From Deltaproteobacteria bacterium (GTDB taxonomy: Bacteria > Desulfobacterota > DSM-4660 > Desulfatiglandales > Desulfatiglandaceae), in contig JAGHDR010000385.1 in the NCBI GenBank assembly GCA_021159825.1, forward strand, positions 1 to 7,187: a stretch of 7,187 nucleotides of DNA, written 5' to 3'. Numbering within the stretch: position 1 is the first letter of the stretch; every line of letters starts with the position of its first letter. Of the stretch, positions 1 to 5,644 are shown piece by piece. Position numbers and translations under genes: made by a program. The notes under the pieces were generated by a model. The model was given only the letters and a program-made list of their open reading frames with translations. It was not told the origin of the DNA and ran no database searches.

Positions 1-15
1 CCGCGTCAGGCTCAA

Positions 16-59
16 ATTGTAATCCTCGAAATACGATACTGTATTCCTGCGGTTACAAT
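16..59. repeat. Imperfect inverted repeat downstream of sppA
   Basis: The outer arms are ATTGTAATC (16–24) and GGTTACAAT (51–59), pairing over 9 positions with one G·U on the plus-strand RNA. In the same register the inner arms AATAC (30–34) and GTATT (41–45) pair over 5 bp around a 6-nt loop. The 5-nt segments between them are mostly unpaired. The element lies about 60 bp beyond the sppA stop. It could be a weak transcription end, a protein-binding dyad or a copy of a dispersed repeat. There is no clear T tract on either side, so a classical intrinsic terminator is not supported. Confidence 0.45.
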
Positions 60-117
60 CATCGCCTTCCTTGAACTCAAACAAATTTTCTCATTTGTGG
101 ACGGACACCATAGAGGA

Positions 118-1011
118 TTACAGTCCATCCCATCGGTACTCCACGCTACTCCCCCCCTTCTCGGTCAGTACGCCCACAATATTCCTGACACTTGACTTCA
201 GAAACAGATTCCACAATTTACCGGTGCTTTTCTTGGGATAAACCAGCGCTACATCTCCTTTGATGCCAACGATTTTTTTGGTAATTTCAACGGCATCCTG
301 AAAGTTTCCCATAAAATCAACCAGGCCCAGATCTTTGGCACGGGCACCTGAAAAAATGCGCCCGTCCGCAATTTCCTGAACTTTTTCGACGGAGAGATTT
401 CGACCCGACGCCACAGCTGTCACGAACTGCCCCTGCAGATCCTTTATCAATGCGTCTAGTATCTCACGGTCTCTTTGGGTCAACTTTCGATCCGGTGAGC
501 CCATATCTTTGAACTCACCACTCTTGACGATTTCAAGGTCAACACCAATTTTATTCAGCAGTTCCTCAAGGCGAACAAACTGAATAAAGACACCGATACT
601 GCCGGTAATGGTCCCCGGATTGGACACGATCTTGGTTGCGGGCGCCGCCACATAATACCCACCTGAGGCGGCGACAGACCCCATGGATACAACGACCGGT
701 TTTTGAAGGGTAATCTTCTGCACTTCGCGATAGATTTCCTGGGATGCCCCCACCCCGCCGCCCGGGGAGTTGATCCGCAGGATAATGGCCCTGATGCTAT
801 CATCTTTGGCAAACTTTACCAACTCTGAGGAAATTTTCTCGGAGGAAGAAATCGTCCCGGTTATGGAAACAACACCGATCTTCTCTTCAAAGAGGCCAGT
901 TGAGGATGGGTTGAAAAAATGAAGTACCAGAAGCAGGATGCCGCCCAATACAATCGCCACAACCAGAAGGATGGTCAGTACGATCAATAGTGGGCGACTT
1001 TTTTTTGCCAT
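118..1011 (-). CDS. sppA: Signal peptide peptidase SppA (membrane serine protease, S49 family)
   Basis: A 297-residue protein of the short SppA type (about 300 aa, one protease domain, unlike the roughly 600-aa double-domain E. coli form). In this family a Ser/Lys dyad cleaves leftover signal peptides within the cytoplasmic membrane. A basic start (MAKKSR) is followed by one hydrophobic segment at about residues 8–31, predicting an N-terminal anchor with the protease domain outside the cytoplasm. The likely nucleophile is Ser116 in AASGGYY and the general base Lys168 in SGEFKDMGSP. Their 52-residue spacing equals that of the Ser147/Lys199 pair of B. subtilis SppA. The conserved NSPGGG (81–86) and TGSIGV (136–141) motifs are also present. 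It starts 27 nt after the rpsA stop on the same strand, so it is probably last in a cmk–rpsA–sppA transcript. Only a weak AGG stands before the ATG, suggesting modest translation or coupling to rpsA. Confidence 0.95.
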   Translation of the reverse strand: MAKKSRPLLIVLTILLVVAIVLGGILLLVLHFFNPSSTGLFEEKIGVVSITGTISSSEKISSELVKFAKDDSIRAIILRINSPGGGVGASQEIYREVQKITLQKPVVVSMGSVAASGGYYVAAPATKIVSNPGTITGSIGVFIQFVRLEELLNKIGVDLEIVKSGEFKDMGSPDRKLTQRDREILDALIKDLQGQFVTAVASGRNLSVEKVQEIADGRIFSGARAKDLGLVDFMGNFQDAVEITKKIVGIKGDVALVYPKKSTGKLWNLFLKSSVRNIVGVLTEKGGSSVEYRWDGL

Positions 1012-1038
1012 GGCTACAGGGCCTGTTAATGTTTATAA

Positions 1039-2922
1039 TCAGTCTGTTTCAGAAGATGACTTTACGCTGCTGCTCTCGTCTGAAATTTCTTCAATCCCCT
1101 GCGTTTCTTCCGGACCCAATTCATTCGGTACGGATTGACGTTCGAGATTGATCATTTCTTCCCGCAACAAATCACCCAGGTTTGACGTGGCTTCCTTGCG
1201 GTTGTTGACATAACTTTTGAAAACCTCCTTTTCACTGGTCTGTTCCAGCTTACGAATGGAAAGGCCGATTTTCTTTTCACGGCGCGAAACATTAATGACC
1301 TTGGTCTGGATCACATCGTCCAACTGAAATCGGGACAGGGGGTTCCCCCGTTTATCACCCGAAATTTCAGAAACATGGACCAGGCCCTCGATGCCTTCCT
1401 CCAGTTCGATAAACAGCCCGAAATCGGTGATGTTGGTCACGGTCCCCGTGACGCGTGTTCCGGGTTTATATTTTACGGGAATTTCATCCCAGGGATCGGG
1501 CGTCAATTGTTTGATGCCGAGGGAAAAACGCTCATTTTCTTTGTCGATATTGAGAACCACCGCGCGTAATTCCTGCCCCTTCTTATACATCTCCGAAGGG
1601 TGTTTAATGCGTTTGATCCAGGACATGTCGGAAATGTGAACGAGGCCGTCTATCCCTTCATCAATGCCGATAAAGGTTCCGAAATCCGTGATGTTCTTGA
1701 TTTTACCCTCGATGGTGGTGCCCACCGGATACTTTTCTTCGATGACATCCCAGGGGTTGGGTTCCACCTGTTTCATGCCCAGTGAAATGCGTTTCCTTGA
1801 AACATCCATGTTAAGAACAATGGCATTGACAGAATCCCCCACATTCAGGATCTGTGAGGGATGGCGAATTTTACGGGTCCATGACATCTCCGACACATGG
1901 ATCAGCCCTTCAACACCCTGCTCCACTTCCACAAAAGCACCGTAATCCGTAAGGCTGACAACACGCCCGGCGATTTTTTCGCCAATGGGATAATTTTCTG
2001 CCACCTGGCTCCAGGGATCCGGCACCAATTGTTTTATCCCCAGGGAGACCCGCTCCTTCTCCGGGTCAAAACTCAATACTTTAATTTCTATTTCATCCCC
2101 AACCCGATGCATTTCAGATGGGTGCCCCACACGCCCCCAGGACATATCCGTAATATGGACCAGGCCGTCAATACCGCCGAGGTCAATGAAGAGTCCGTAA
2201 TCCGTAATATTTTTAACAACGCCTTTCAGGACAACCCCCTCCGCGATAATCCTGAGGGTTTCCTCTTTTAAGGCGGCGCGTTCCGCTTCAAGTATGGCAC
2301 GACGGGACAAAACGATGTTGCCTCGCCGTTTATTATATTTGACAATCTTGAACTCATGTTCGGTACCCACCAGGCTGTCCATATCCCGGATCGGCCTGAG
2401 ATCCACCTGCGATCCGGGTAGAAAAGCCTGAAGGCCGATATCTACTGAGAGCCCGCCCTTGACCCTGGAAACAATTTTGCCCGTAACAGTACCGTTGCTT
2501 TCGTATATTTCCTTGATCTGATCCCAGATTTTGATTTTCGCGGCCTTTTCCCTGGAAAGGCGAATGACCCCTTCGTCATCCTCCCTTCGTTCAAGGAGGA
2601 CCTCAACCTTGTCGCCCACCTTTGCGGAAACCTGCCCTTGTTCATCCAGGAATTCATGAATGGAAATCTGCCCTTCGGACTTGTAACCGATATCCACCAG
2701 CACATATTCTTTATCCACCTGAACAATTTCACCGGGGACCACTTCACCTTCCTGAATGCTTTTTAAGCTTTCTTCATACATTTGCATGAAGTTATCAGCA
2801 TCCATCTCCTCTGCGATGTGATCATTTTGCGGTGTCATGCCCTGATCATCGTCCTGGGTTGCCGTCTCATCCTTGGCGCTTGCTGTTTCGTTTTGAGTTA
2901 AGAAGTCAGTTGCCTTTTCCAT
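1039..2922 (-). CDS. rpsA: 30S ribosomal protein S1
   Basis: A 627-residue protein with six OB-fold S1 RNA-binding domains, at roughly 60–124, 144–207, 229–296, 316–383, 403–470 and 488–556. Domains 3–6 are very alike, repeating the pattern ITDYG/ITDFG…GLVHISDMSW…HPSE and each closing with LGIKQ or a variant. S1 sits on the 30S subunit and helps load and unfold mRNAs, especially those with weak Shine–Dalgarno sequences. The first ~40 residues are an acidic, low-complexity extension and the last ~60 residues are charged with an acidic, serine-rich end; both look disordered. Length is somewhat above the ~557 aa of E. coli S1. M28 or M40 could be alternative starts, but the 2922 start has CCAGG just upstream and is preferred. 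It follows cmk after a 92-nt gap, the classic cmk–rpsA pairing, and is followed by sppA. A leader dyad touching its start codon may control translation (separate entry). Confidence 0.97.
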   Translation of the reverse strand: MEKATDFLTQNETASAKDETATQDDDQGMTPQNDHIAEEMDADNFMQMYEESLKSIQEGEVVPGEIVQVDKEYVLVDIGYKSEGQISIHEFLDEQGQVSAKVGDKVEVLLERREDDEGVIRLSREKAAKIKIWDQIKEIYESNGTVTGKIVSRVKGGLSVDIGLQAFLPGSQVDLRPIRDMDSLVGTEHEFKIVKYNKRRGNIVLSRRAILEAERAALKEETLRIIAEGVVLKGVVKNITDYGLFIDLGGIDGLVHITDMSWGRVGHPSEMHRVGDEIEIKVLSFDPEKERVSLGIKQLVPDPWSQVAENYPIGEKIAGRVVSLTDYGAFVEVEQGVEGLIHVSEMSWTRKIRHPSQILNVGDSVNAIVLNMDVSRKRISLGMKQVEPNPWDVIEEKYPVGTTIEGKIKNITDFGTFIGIDEGIDGLVHISDMSWIKRIKHPSEMYKKGQELRAVVLNIDKENERFSLGIKQLTPDPWDEIPVKYKPGTRVTGTVTNITDFGLFIELEEGIEGLVHVSEISGDKRGNPLSRFQLDDVIQTKVINVSRREKKIGLSIRKLEQTSEKEVFKSYVNNRKEATSNLGDLLREEMINLERQSVPNELGPEETQGIEEISDESSSVKSSSETD

Positions 2923-2974
2923 TAACCTGGTAACCCCCCTGAGCCTGCGTACCGTAGCGAAATAATCCAGGTTA
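2923..2974 (-). promoter_or_regulatory. rpsA leader stem-loop overlapping the ribosome binding site
   Basis: In the minus-strand mRNA, TAACCTGG (2974 to 2967) is perfectly complementary to CCAGGTTA (2930 to 2923), which ends at the base just before the rpsA ATG. The 8-bp stem would enclose a 36-nt loop containing a run of six G that could serve as an alternative ribosome-binding tract 11 nt from the ATG. Forming the stem would hide the AGG and crowd the start codon. S1 is known to regulate its own translation in E. coli through leader structure, so this is a plausible autoregulatory site here. The complementarity is seen directly; the regulatory role is inferred. Confidence 0.4.
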
Positions 2975-3014
2975 TCTAACTACCAAACCTAAAACAGGAT
3001 TTCAACTTATTTCC

Positions 3015-3689
3015 TCAACTAGAGGCCGTATGGTTCATCAACCATTGCACCACCTCTTCGATCCCCATCCCCGTGGAATCGAGGATGAATGCGTCAGGGG
3101 CGGGCCTCAAAGGGGCCAAGGCGCGATTTTCATCCTGATTATCCCGTTTTTTAAGGCTGTCCATAACAGCCGTTTTTTCTATTGTTTTTCCGCGGGTCAG
3201 CAATTCCAGATGTCGTCTCGAGGTCCTTTCCTCAAGGGAAGCCGTCAACAGAAATTTAAACCCTGCATCAGGGAAAACCACTGTGCCCATATCCCTGCCT
3301 TCAGCAACGAGCCCTTTGTTGACGTGGCGGGACATTTTTCGTTGAAGGTTGCACATGGCCTCCCGAACCTCTTTGACGGTGGATACGGTGGACGAAAGCA
3401 TGTCCATCTCAGGATTTCGAATCTCCTCCGAGATATCCTCATTTCCCATCAACAACCCGGGAGGGTCCTGGTCTGCCACAAAACGAAGATGTATATTTTC
3501 ACATAAATGCATTAATGCCATTCGGTTATCCAGGGAAATCCCCCCCCGTTTTGCCGCAAGGGCAATGGCACGGTACATGGCACCGGTGTTCAGATAAGCA
3601 TAGTCCATCCTGGCGGCCAGTAAGCGGCTGATGGTACTCTTGCCGGAGCCTGCGGGGCCGTCGATTGTTATCACATTTACAACGCTCAT
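3015..3689 (-). CDS. cmk: Cytidylate kinase (CMP/dCMP kinase)
   Basis: A 224-residue P-loop kinase that moves phosphate from ATP to CMP or dCMP in the cytoplasm, recycling pyrimidine monophosphates. The Walker A motif DGPAGSGKST is at 10–19 with Lys17 as phosphate-binding lysine. The substrate-side motif LNTGAMYRA (33–41) follows. Also present are the family blocks AEGRDMGTVVFPDA, the arginine-rich lid RRHLELLTRG, and NQDENRALAPL…DAFILDST near the C-terminus. Length matches the usual ~220–230 aa of bacterial Cmk, and nothing is missing. The ATG is preceded by AAAAGG at about 8 nt spacing, a good ribosome binding site. It is the first gene of the leftward set and is followed by rpsA after 92 nt. 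A strong promoter lies about 130 nt upstream of its start. Confidence 0.97.
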   Translation of the reverse strand: MSVVNVITIDGPAGSGKSTISRLLAARMDYAYLNTGAMYRAIALAAKRGGISLDNRMALMHLCENIHLRFVADQDPPGLLMGNEDISEEIRNPEMDMLSSTVSTVKEVREAMCNLQRKMSRHVNKGLVAEGRDMGTVVFPDAGFKFLLTASLEERTSRRHLELLTRGKTIEKTAVMDSLKKRDNQDENRALAPLRPAPDAFILDSTGMGIEEVVQWLMNHTASS

Positions 3690-3826
3690 AAGATTTACCT
3701 TTTCCGGTATGTCCTCTTCCGGTTTTCAATCCTTCAGGCCAGGTTTTTCAGCAGTCTAATTTTTTAAAAAACGCGGTTGATTTATGATTCGGTTTTGCTG
3801 TATGACTCACCCTAGAATTTTTGGGG

Positions 3827-3855
3827 TTTATATCTCAATACGGAGAAAATGTAAA
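3827..3855 (-). promoter_or_regulatory. Sigma70-type promoter for cmk–rpsA–sppA
   Basis: Read on the minus strand, TTTACA (3855–3850) is 5/6 to the −35 consensus TTGACA and TATAAA (3832–3827) is 5/6 to the −10 consensus, with an ideal 17-bp spacer. Transcription would start near 3820, giving a leader of about 130 nt before cmk. A short dyad overlaps the upstream edge of the −35 box and could be an operator. No comparable match was found in the cmk–rpsA gap, so this is probably the main promoter of the three genes. Confidence 0.65.
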
Positions 3856-3926
3856 CGGCAAGCGCCGTCCCTCACAGTTTCCATGTTGAAGGCGCGGGAT
3901 CAGGAATATTTTTAATCGATTTTTCC

Positions 3927-3955
3927 TTGACTTACAAACACTGATCCTCTATTTT
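3927..3955 (+). promoter_or_regulatory. Sigma70-type promoter for the HU/IHF gene
   Basis: TTGACT (3927–3932, 5/6 to consensus) and TATTTT (3950–3955, 4/6) are separated by exactly 17 bp. Transcription would begin near 3962, giving about 150 nt of untranslated leader before the ATG at 4112. Upstream DNA is AT-rich (ATATTTTTAAT around 3906–3914), compatible with an UP-like element. The transcript may continue through the SRP RNA and pgeF because no terminator is visible between those genes. Confidence 0.6.
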
Positions 3956-4111
3956 TCCATTCGGTTGCAGCAACGGGGCTGCTGCTTCTTTGTGTTTCGG
4001 TTTCAAGTGATAATTTAGTGACCCAAAGGCTACATGGAACCCCTGAGAGATCTTTTGCTTCGAGACAGGTGGCCGAATGAAGTGCTGTCTACGCGTAACC
4101 CGGGAGGAGTG

Positions 4112-4390
4112 ATGAACAAGTCAGAATTGATTGAAGCCTTAGCCAAAGAAGAAGATTTACCTTTAAAGAAGGCTGAGGAAGTGGTTAACACGGTCTTTGG
4201 CGAGATGGAAAACGCTCTCATTAACGAAGAGAGGGTGGAAATTCGCGGCCTGGGTAGTTTCAAGGTAAAGGATTATGACGGTTACAAGGGGCGAAACCCA
4301 AAAACGGGAGAAATTATCAGTGTCGGCCGGAAGAAACTCCCTTTTTTTAAAGTCGGAAAGGAATTGAAAGAAAGAGTCGACATCACATAA
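4112..4390 (+). CDS. HU/IHF-family DNA-binding protein (IHF-beta-like)
   Basis: A 92-residue nucleoid protein that binds and bends DNA as a dimer. The N-terminal helical part (MNKSELIEALAKEE…) leads into the core RVEIRGLGSFKV (about 42–53). The DNA-contacting arm follows with the GRNPKTGE signature (about 60–67), whose proline intercalates in DNA in this family, then the closing LPFFKVGKELKERV. The ATG at 4112 is chosen because GGGAGG (4102–4107) lies 4 nt upstream and the product then has family length. An in-frame ATG at 4034 would add 26 unrelated residues and lacks a ribosome binding site; GTG at 4109 is possible but less likely. In enterics ihfB follows rpsA; here the gene is near but divergent from cmk–rpsA, which hints at IHF-beta. 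HU and IHF subunits are hard to separate by eye, so no symbol is given. The SRP RNA begins about 24 nt after its stop. Confidence 0.93.
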   Translation: MNKSELIEALAKEEDLPLKKAEEVVNTVFGEMENALINEERVEIRGLGSFKVKDYDGYKGRNPKTGEIISVGRKKLPFFKVGKELKERVDIT

Positions 4391-4393
4391 GAT
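4364..4393 (+). promoter_or_regulatory. Possible promoter for the SRP RNA, inside the end of the HU/IHF gene
   Basis: TTGAAA (4364–4369, 5/6 to TTGACA) and TAAGAT (4388–4393, 4/6 to TATAAT) are 18 bp apart and would start RNA near 4400, just before the SRP RNA 5' arm at 4415. A second weaker pair, TCGACA (4377–4382) with TACCAT (4398–4403), has only a 15-bp spacer. An SRP RNA usually needs its own strong promoter, which makes a site here reasonable. The boxes overlap coding sequence and a chance match is quite possible. Confidence 0.35.
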
Positions 4394-4413
4394 TAAGTAC
4401 CATTCAGTGAAAA

Positions 4414-4690
4414 CCCTTGGTCGCGCTAGACGGGGAGTTAGCGGTGCCCCTTTACCCGAAATCCGCTTATGCGGGGTTGAAAATCCTTCTGGAGATCCCT
4501 GATTCGAAATGCGTTTTCAACACTTTGGGGTTGATATGGACCTCACGTAACAGGCACTTATAAACCCCGTCAGGTCCGGAAGGAAGCAGCGGTAAGTAAG
4601 AAAGTCTGTGTCGTCGAGTGAATCTATATGGTTTCCCCGGGTGGCGAAACCATATCGTTCAGGTTTCAAAAGAGGATGCGCGGCCAAGGA
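4414..4690 (+). ncRNA. ffs: Signal recognition particle RNA, large bacterial type with Alu domain
   Basis: This is the RNA scaffold of the signal recognition particle, which with Ffh delivers nascent membrane proteins to the translocon. The near-invariant core GTCAGGTCC-GGAA-GGAAGCAGC is at 4569–4590 with the GGAA tetraloop at 4578–4581. The ends pair: CCTTGGTCGCGC (4415–4426) with GCGCGGCCAAGG (4678–4689), 12 bp with one G·U. The Alu-like 5' domain, GCTAGACGGGGAGTTAGC onward (about 4425–4475), matches my memory of large SRP RNAs from Geobacter-like bacteria. A broken long helix 5 can be traced: ATCCT (4483–4487) with AGGAT (4673–4677), CCTGA (4498–4502) with TCAGG (4659–4663), and ACTTA (4556–4560) with TAAGT (4593–4597). 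Length is about 277 nt, versus ~114 nt for E. coli 4.5S RNA. No terminator follows, so the 3' end is probably made by RNase processing. Confidence 0.93.
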
Positions 4691-4703
4691 CATTAAAATC
4701 GGA

Positions 4704-5486
4704 ATGCTCATGCCGGATTCTCACCGTCTGTCGGAAACGCAGCAACACGCACCATACCTTCAACATCAAGATCTTTCCCAATATCATCAACTGAAACACG
4801 GAACCTTCACCCGGCACGGGGGCACCAGTCATTCCCCTTTTGATTCACTGAACATCAGCGATGCGGTGGGGGATTCCGGGAAAAACGTCGCAGCGAACCT
4901 GATGATCATCAGACATACCATGGGCGCCCGTCGAATCCTTCTCACACGGCAGACCCATGGGACCGAGATTTTGATTGTTGATACGGATACAACTGAAACA
5001 TTCGGCTCCTCATGGCAGGCGGATGCCATGATAACAAATATTTCCGGCGTCGGGCTGATAATCAAACAGGCCGATTGCCAGGCGGTGATTCTCTTTGACC
5101 CGGCGGAAAATGTGATTGCCAACGTTCATTGCGGTTGGAGAGGAAACGTTCAGAACATTCTGGGGCGGGTGGTACGCATGATGGAACATCGTTTCAACTG
5201 CAGGGCGGAAAATCTTGTTGCCGCCATCGGGCCGTCTCTCGGTCCCTGTTGCGCCGAATTCATCACCCACAGAGACATATTCCCGCCCGATTTTGAGGAT
5301 TTCAGGGTTTCTGAAAACCATTTCGATCTCTGGGGCCTAAGTTCTCATCAGCTCGTTATGGAAGGGATCAATCCGGATAACATTACGGTTTCAAAAATTT
5401 GCACCCGATGCCATACGGATCGTTTTTTCTCTTACAGGGGAGAGGGCGTAACCGGACGATTCGGGACGGTTGTGATGCTTAAATAG
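4704..5486 (+). CDS. pgeF: Peptidoglycan editing factor PgeF (YfiH/DUF152, laccase-domain family)
   Basis: A 260-residue member of the YfiH family. E. coli PgeF is reported to keep wrongly incorporated residues (such as L-Ser for L-Ala) out of the peptidoglycan stem peptide; relatives including human FAMIN act on purine nucleosides. The metal/active-site set is intact: His85 in QTHG, Cys125 in QADCQ and His142 in VHCGWRG. Flanking family blocks are TRHGGTS…FDSLN (37–50), GPSLGPCCAEF (177–186) and the C-terminal FFSYRGEGVTGRFG (241–254). No signal peptide is visible, so it is cytoplasmic. The reading frame is open to an ATG at 4608, but that lies within the SRP RNA and adds 32 residues not typical of the family. 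ATG 4704 follows AAGGA (4686–4690) at 13 nt; ATG 4710 follows GGA at 6 nt and is nearly as likely. A palindromic repeat with T tracts follows the stop. Confidence 0.93.
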   Translation: MLMPDSHRLSETQQHAPYLQHQDLSQYHQLKHGTFTRHGGTSHSPFDSLNISDAVGDSGKNVAANLMIIRHTMGARRILLTRQTHGTEILIVDTDTTETFGSSWQADAMITNISGVGLIIKQADCQAVILFDPAENVIANVHCGWRGNVQNILGRVVRMMEHRFNCRAENLVAAIGPSLGPCCAEFITHRDIFPPDFEDFRVSENHFDLWGLSSHQLVMEGINPDNITVSKICTRCHTDRFFSYRGEGVTGRFGTVVMLK

Positions 5487-5495
5487 TAACCTAAG

Positions 5496-5508
5496 GCGGG
5501 ATACCCGC
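5496..5508 (+). other. Short GC hairpin after pgeF
   Basis: GCGGG (5496–5500) and CCCGC (5504–5508) form a perfect 5-bp stem around an ATA loop, 10 nt after the pgeF stop. No T tract follows, so it is not an intrinsic terminator alone. It could slow 3' exonuclease decay of the pgeF mRNA. Confidence 0.3.
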
Positions 5509-5523
5509 AACCCAAAGTAGGAG

Positions 5524-5581
5524 TCAGTTATCAGTTGTCAGTTGTCAGTTACTGAACACTGATAACTGAACACTGACAACT
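5524..5581. repeat. Palindromic heptanucleotide repeat between pgeF and pyrG
   Basis: The segment reads with a 7-bp period throughout: TCAGTTA, TCAGTTG, TCAGTTG, TCAGTTA, then CTGAACA, CTGATAA, CTGAACA, CTGACAA. The second half is approximately the reverse complement of the first, so the array can fold in several registers. One is a perfect 12-bp stem (5524–5535 with 5558–5569) extended by 5 bp (5538–5542 with 5551–5555). Another is a 17-bp stem next to the T tract (see terminator entry). The low-complexity, inverted design resembles dispersed intergenic repeats that occur in many copies per genome; copy number cannot be judged from one window. Confidence 0.85.
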
Positions 5582-5595
5582 TTTTCTTGTTTTTT
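5533..5595 (+). terminator. Likely intrinsic terminator of pgeF, built from the heptad repeat
   Basis: AGTTGTCAGT (5533–5542) pairs perfectly with ACTGACAACT (5572–5581). After a 2-nt mismatch, TCAGTTA (5545–5551) pairs with TAACTGA (5563–5569), giving 17 bp around an 11-nt loop. TTTTTCTTGTTTTTT follows immediately (5581–5595). The stem is not GC-rich, but its length and the adjoining T tracts fit an intrinsic terminator placed 50–60 nt before pyrG. It would separate HU–SRP–pgeF transcription from pyrG, or act as an attenuator for it. Confidence 0.6.
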
Positions 5596-5644
5596 ATGAC
5601 AGAAAACCAGATGAAAAGGTACTAAAGAAAGGAACATACCGGAA

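Larger units (their letters stand above)
3690..4111. other. Divergent intergenic control region between cmk and the HU/IHF gene
   Basis: This 422-bp stretch separates leftward cmk from the rightward DNA-binding protein gene and holds no convincing full-length gene. It contains one good promoter facing each way (separate entries), with about 71 bp between their −35 boxes. Between them is a small dyad, ACGGC/GCCGT (3855–3859 and 3864–3868), abutting the cmk −35 box. Other landmarks are an AT palindrome TTTTTTAAAAAA (3760–3771) in the cmk leader and a GCAGCA/TGCTGC hairpin (3967–3972 with 3980–3985) just after the presumed rightward transcription start. The HU/IHF protein could bind its own AT-rich control region, but I see no clear consensus site. 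Confidence 0.7.

Noticed and set aside
81..98. ACAAAT/ATTTGT hairpin as the sppA terminator
   Set aside because: The stem is only 6 bp, AT-rich, and lacks a T tract in the sppA direction.
1375..2271. Several plus-strand open frames opposite rpsA
   Set aside because: They recur with the S1-domain repeats and resemble each other only because rpsA repeats itself; not genes.
2970..3005. Separate rpsA promoter with TTGAAA (minus strand, 3005–3000) as −35
   Set aside because: No acceptable −10 box is found at 16–18 bp spacing.
3030..3506. An open frame of 158 codons on the plus strand opposite cmk
   Set aside because: It lies wholly inside conserved cmk on the other strand, with no family motif; a shadow.
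3967..3985. GCAGCA/TGCTGC hairpin as a terminator or attenuator
   Set aside because: A 6-bp stem followed by a broken T-rich stretch right after the start site is too weak to call.
4034..4111. N-terminal extension of the HU/IHF protein from ATG 4034
   Set aside because: No ribosome binding site precedes 4034, the extra 26 residues do not fit the family, and a strong SD precedes ATG 4112.
4608..4703. N-terminal extension of PgeF from ATG 4608
   Set aside because: It overlaps the SRP RNA 3' strand and terminal helix, and the extra residues do not look like the family.
5524..5581. CRISPR-like array
   Set aside because: The units are 7 bp with no spacers; it is a simple heptad tandem and palindromic repeat.
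5596..5625. pyrG promoter ATGACA–18 bp–TACTAA
   Set aside because: The −10 match is only 3/6 and the start would fall about on the ribosome binding site at 5628–5633.
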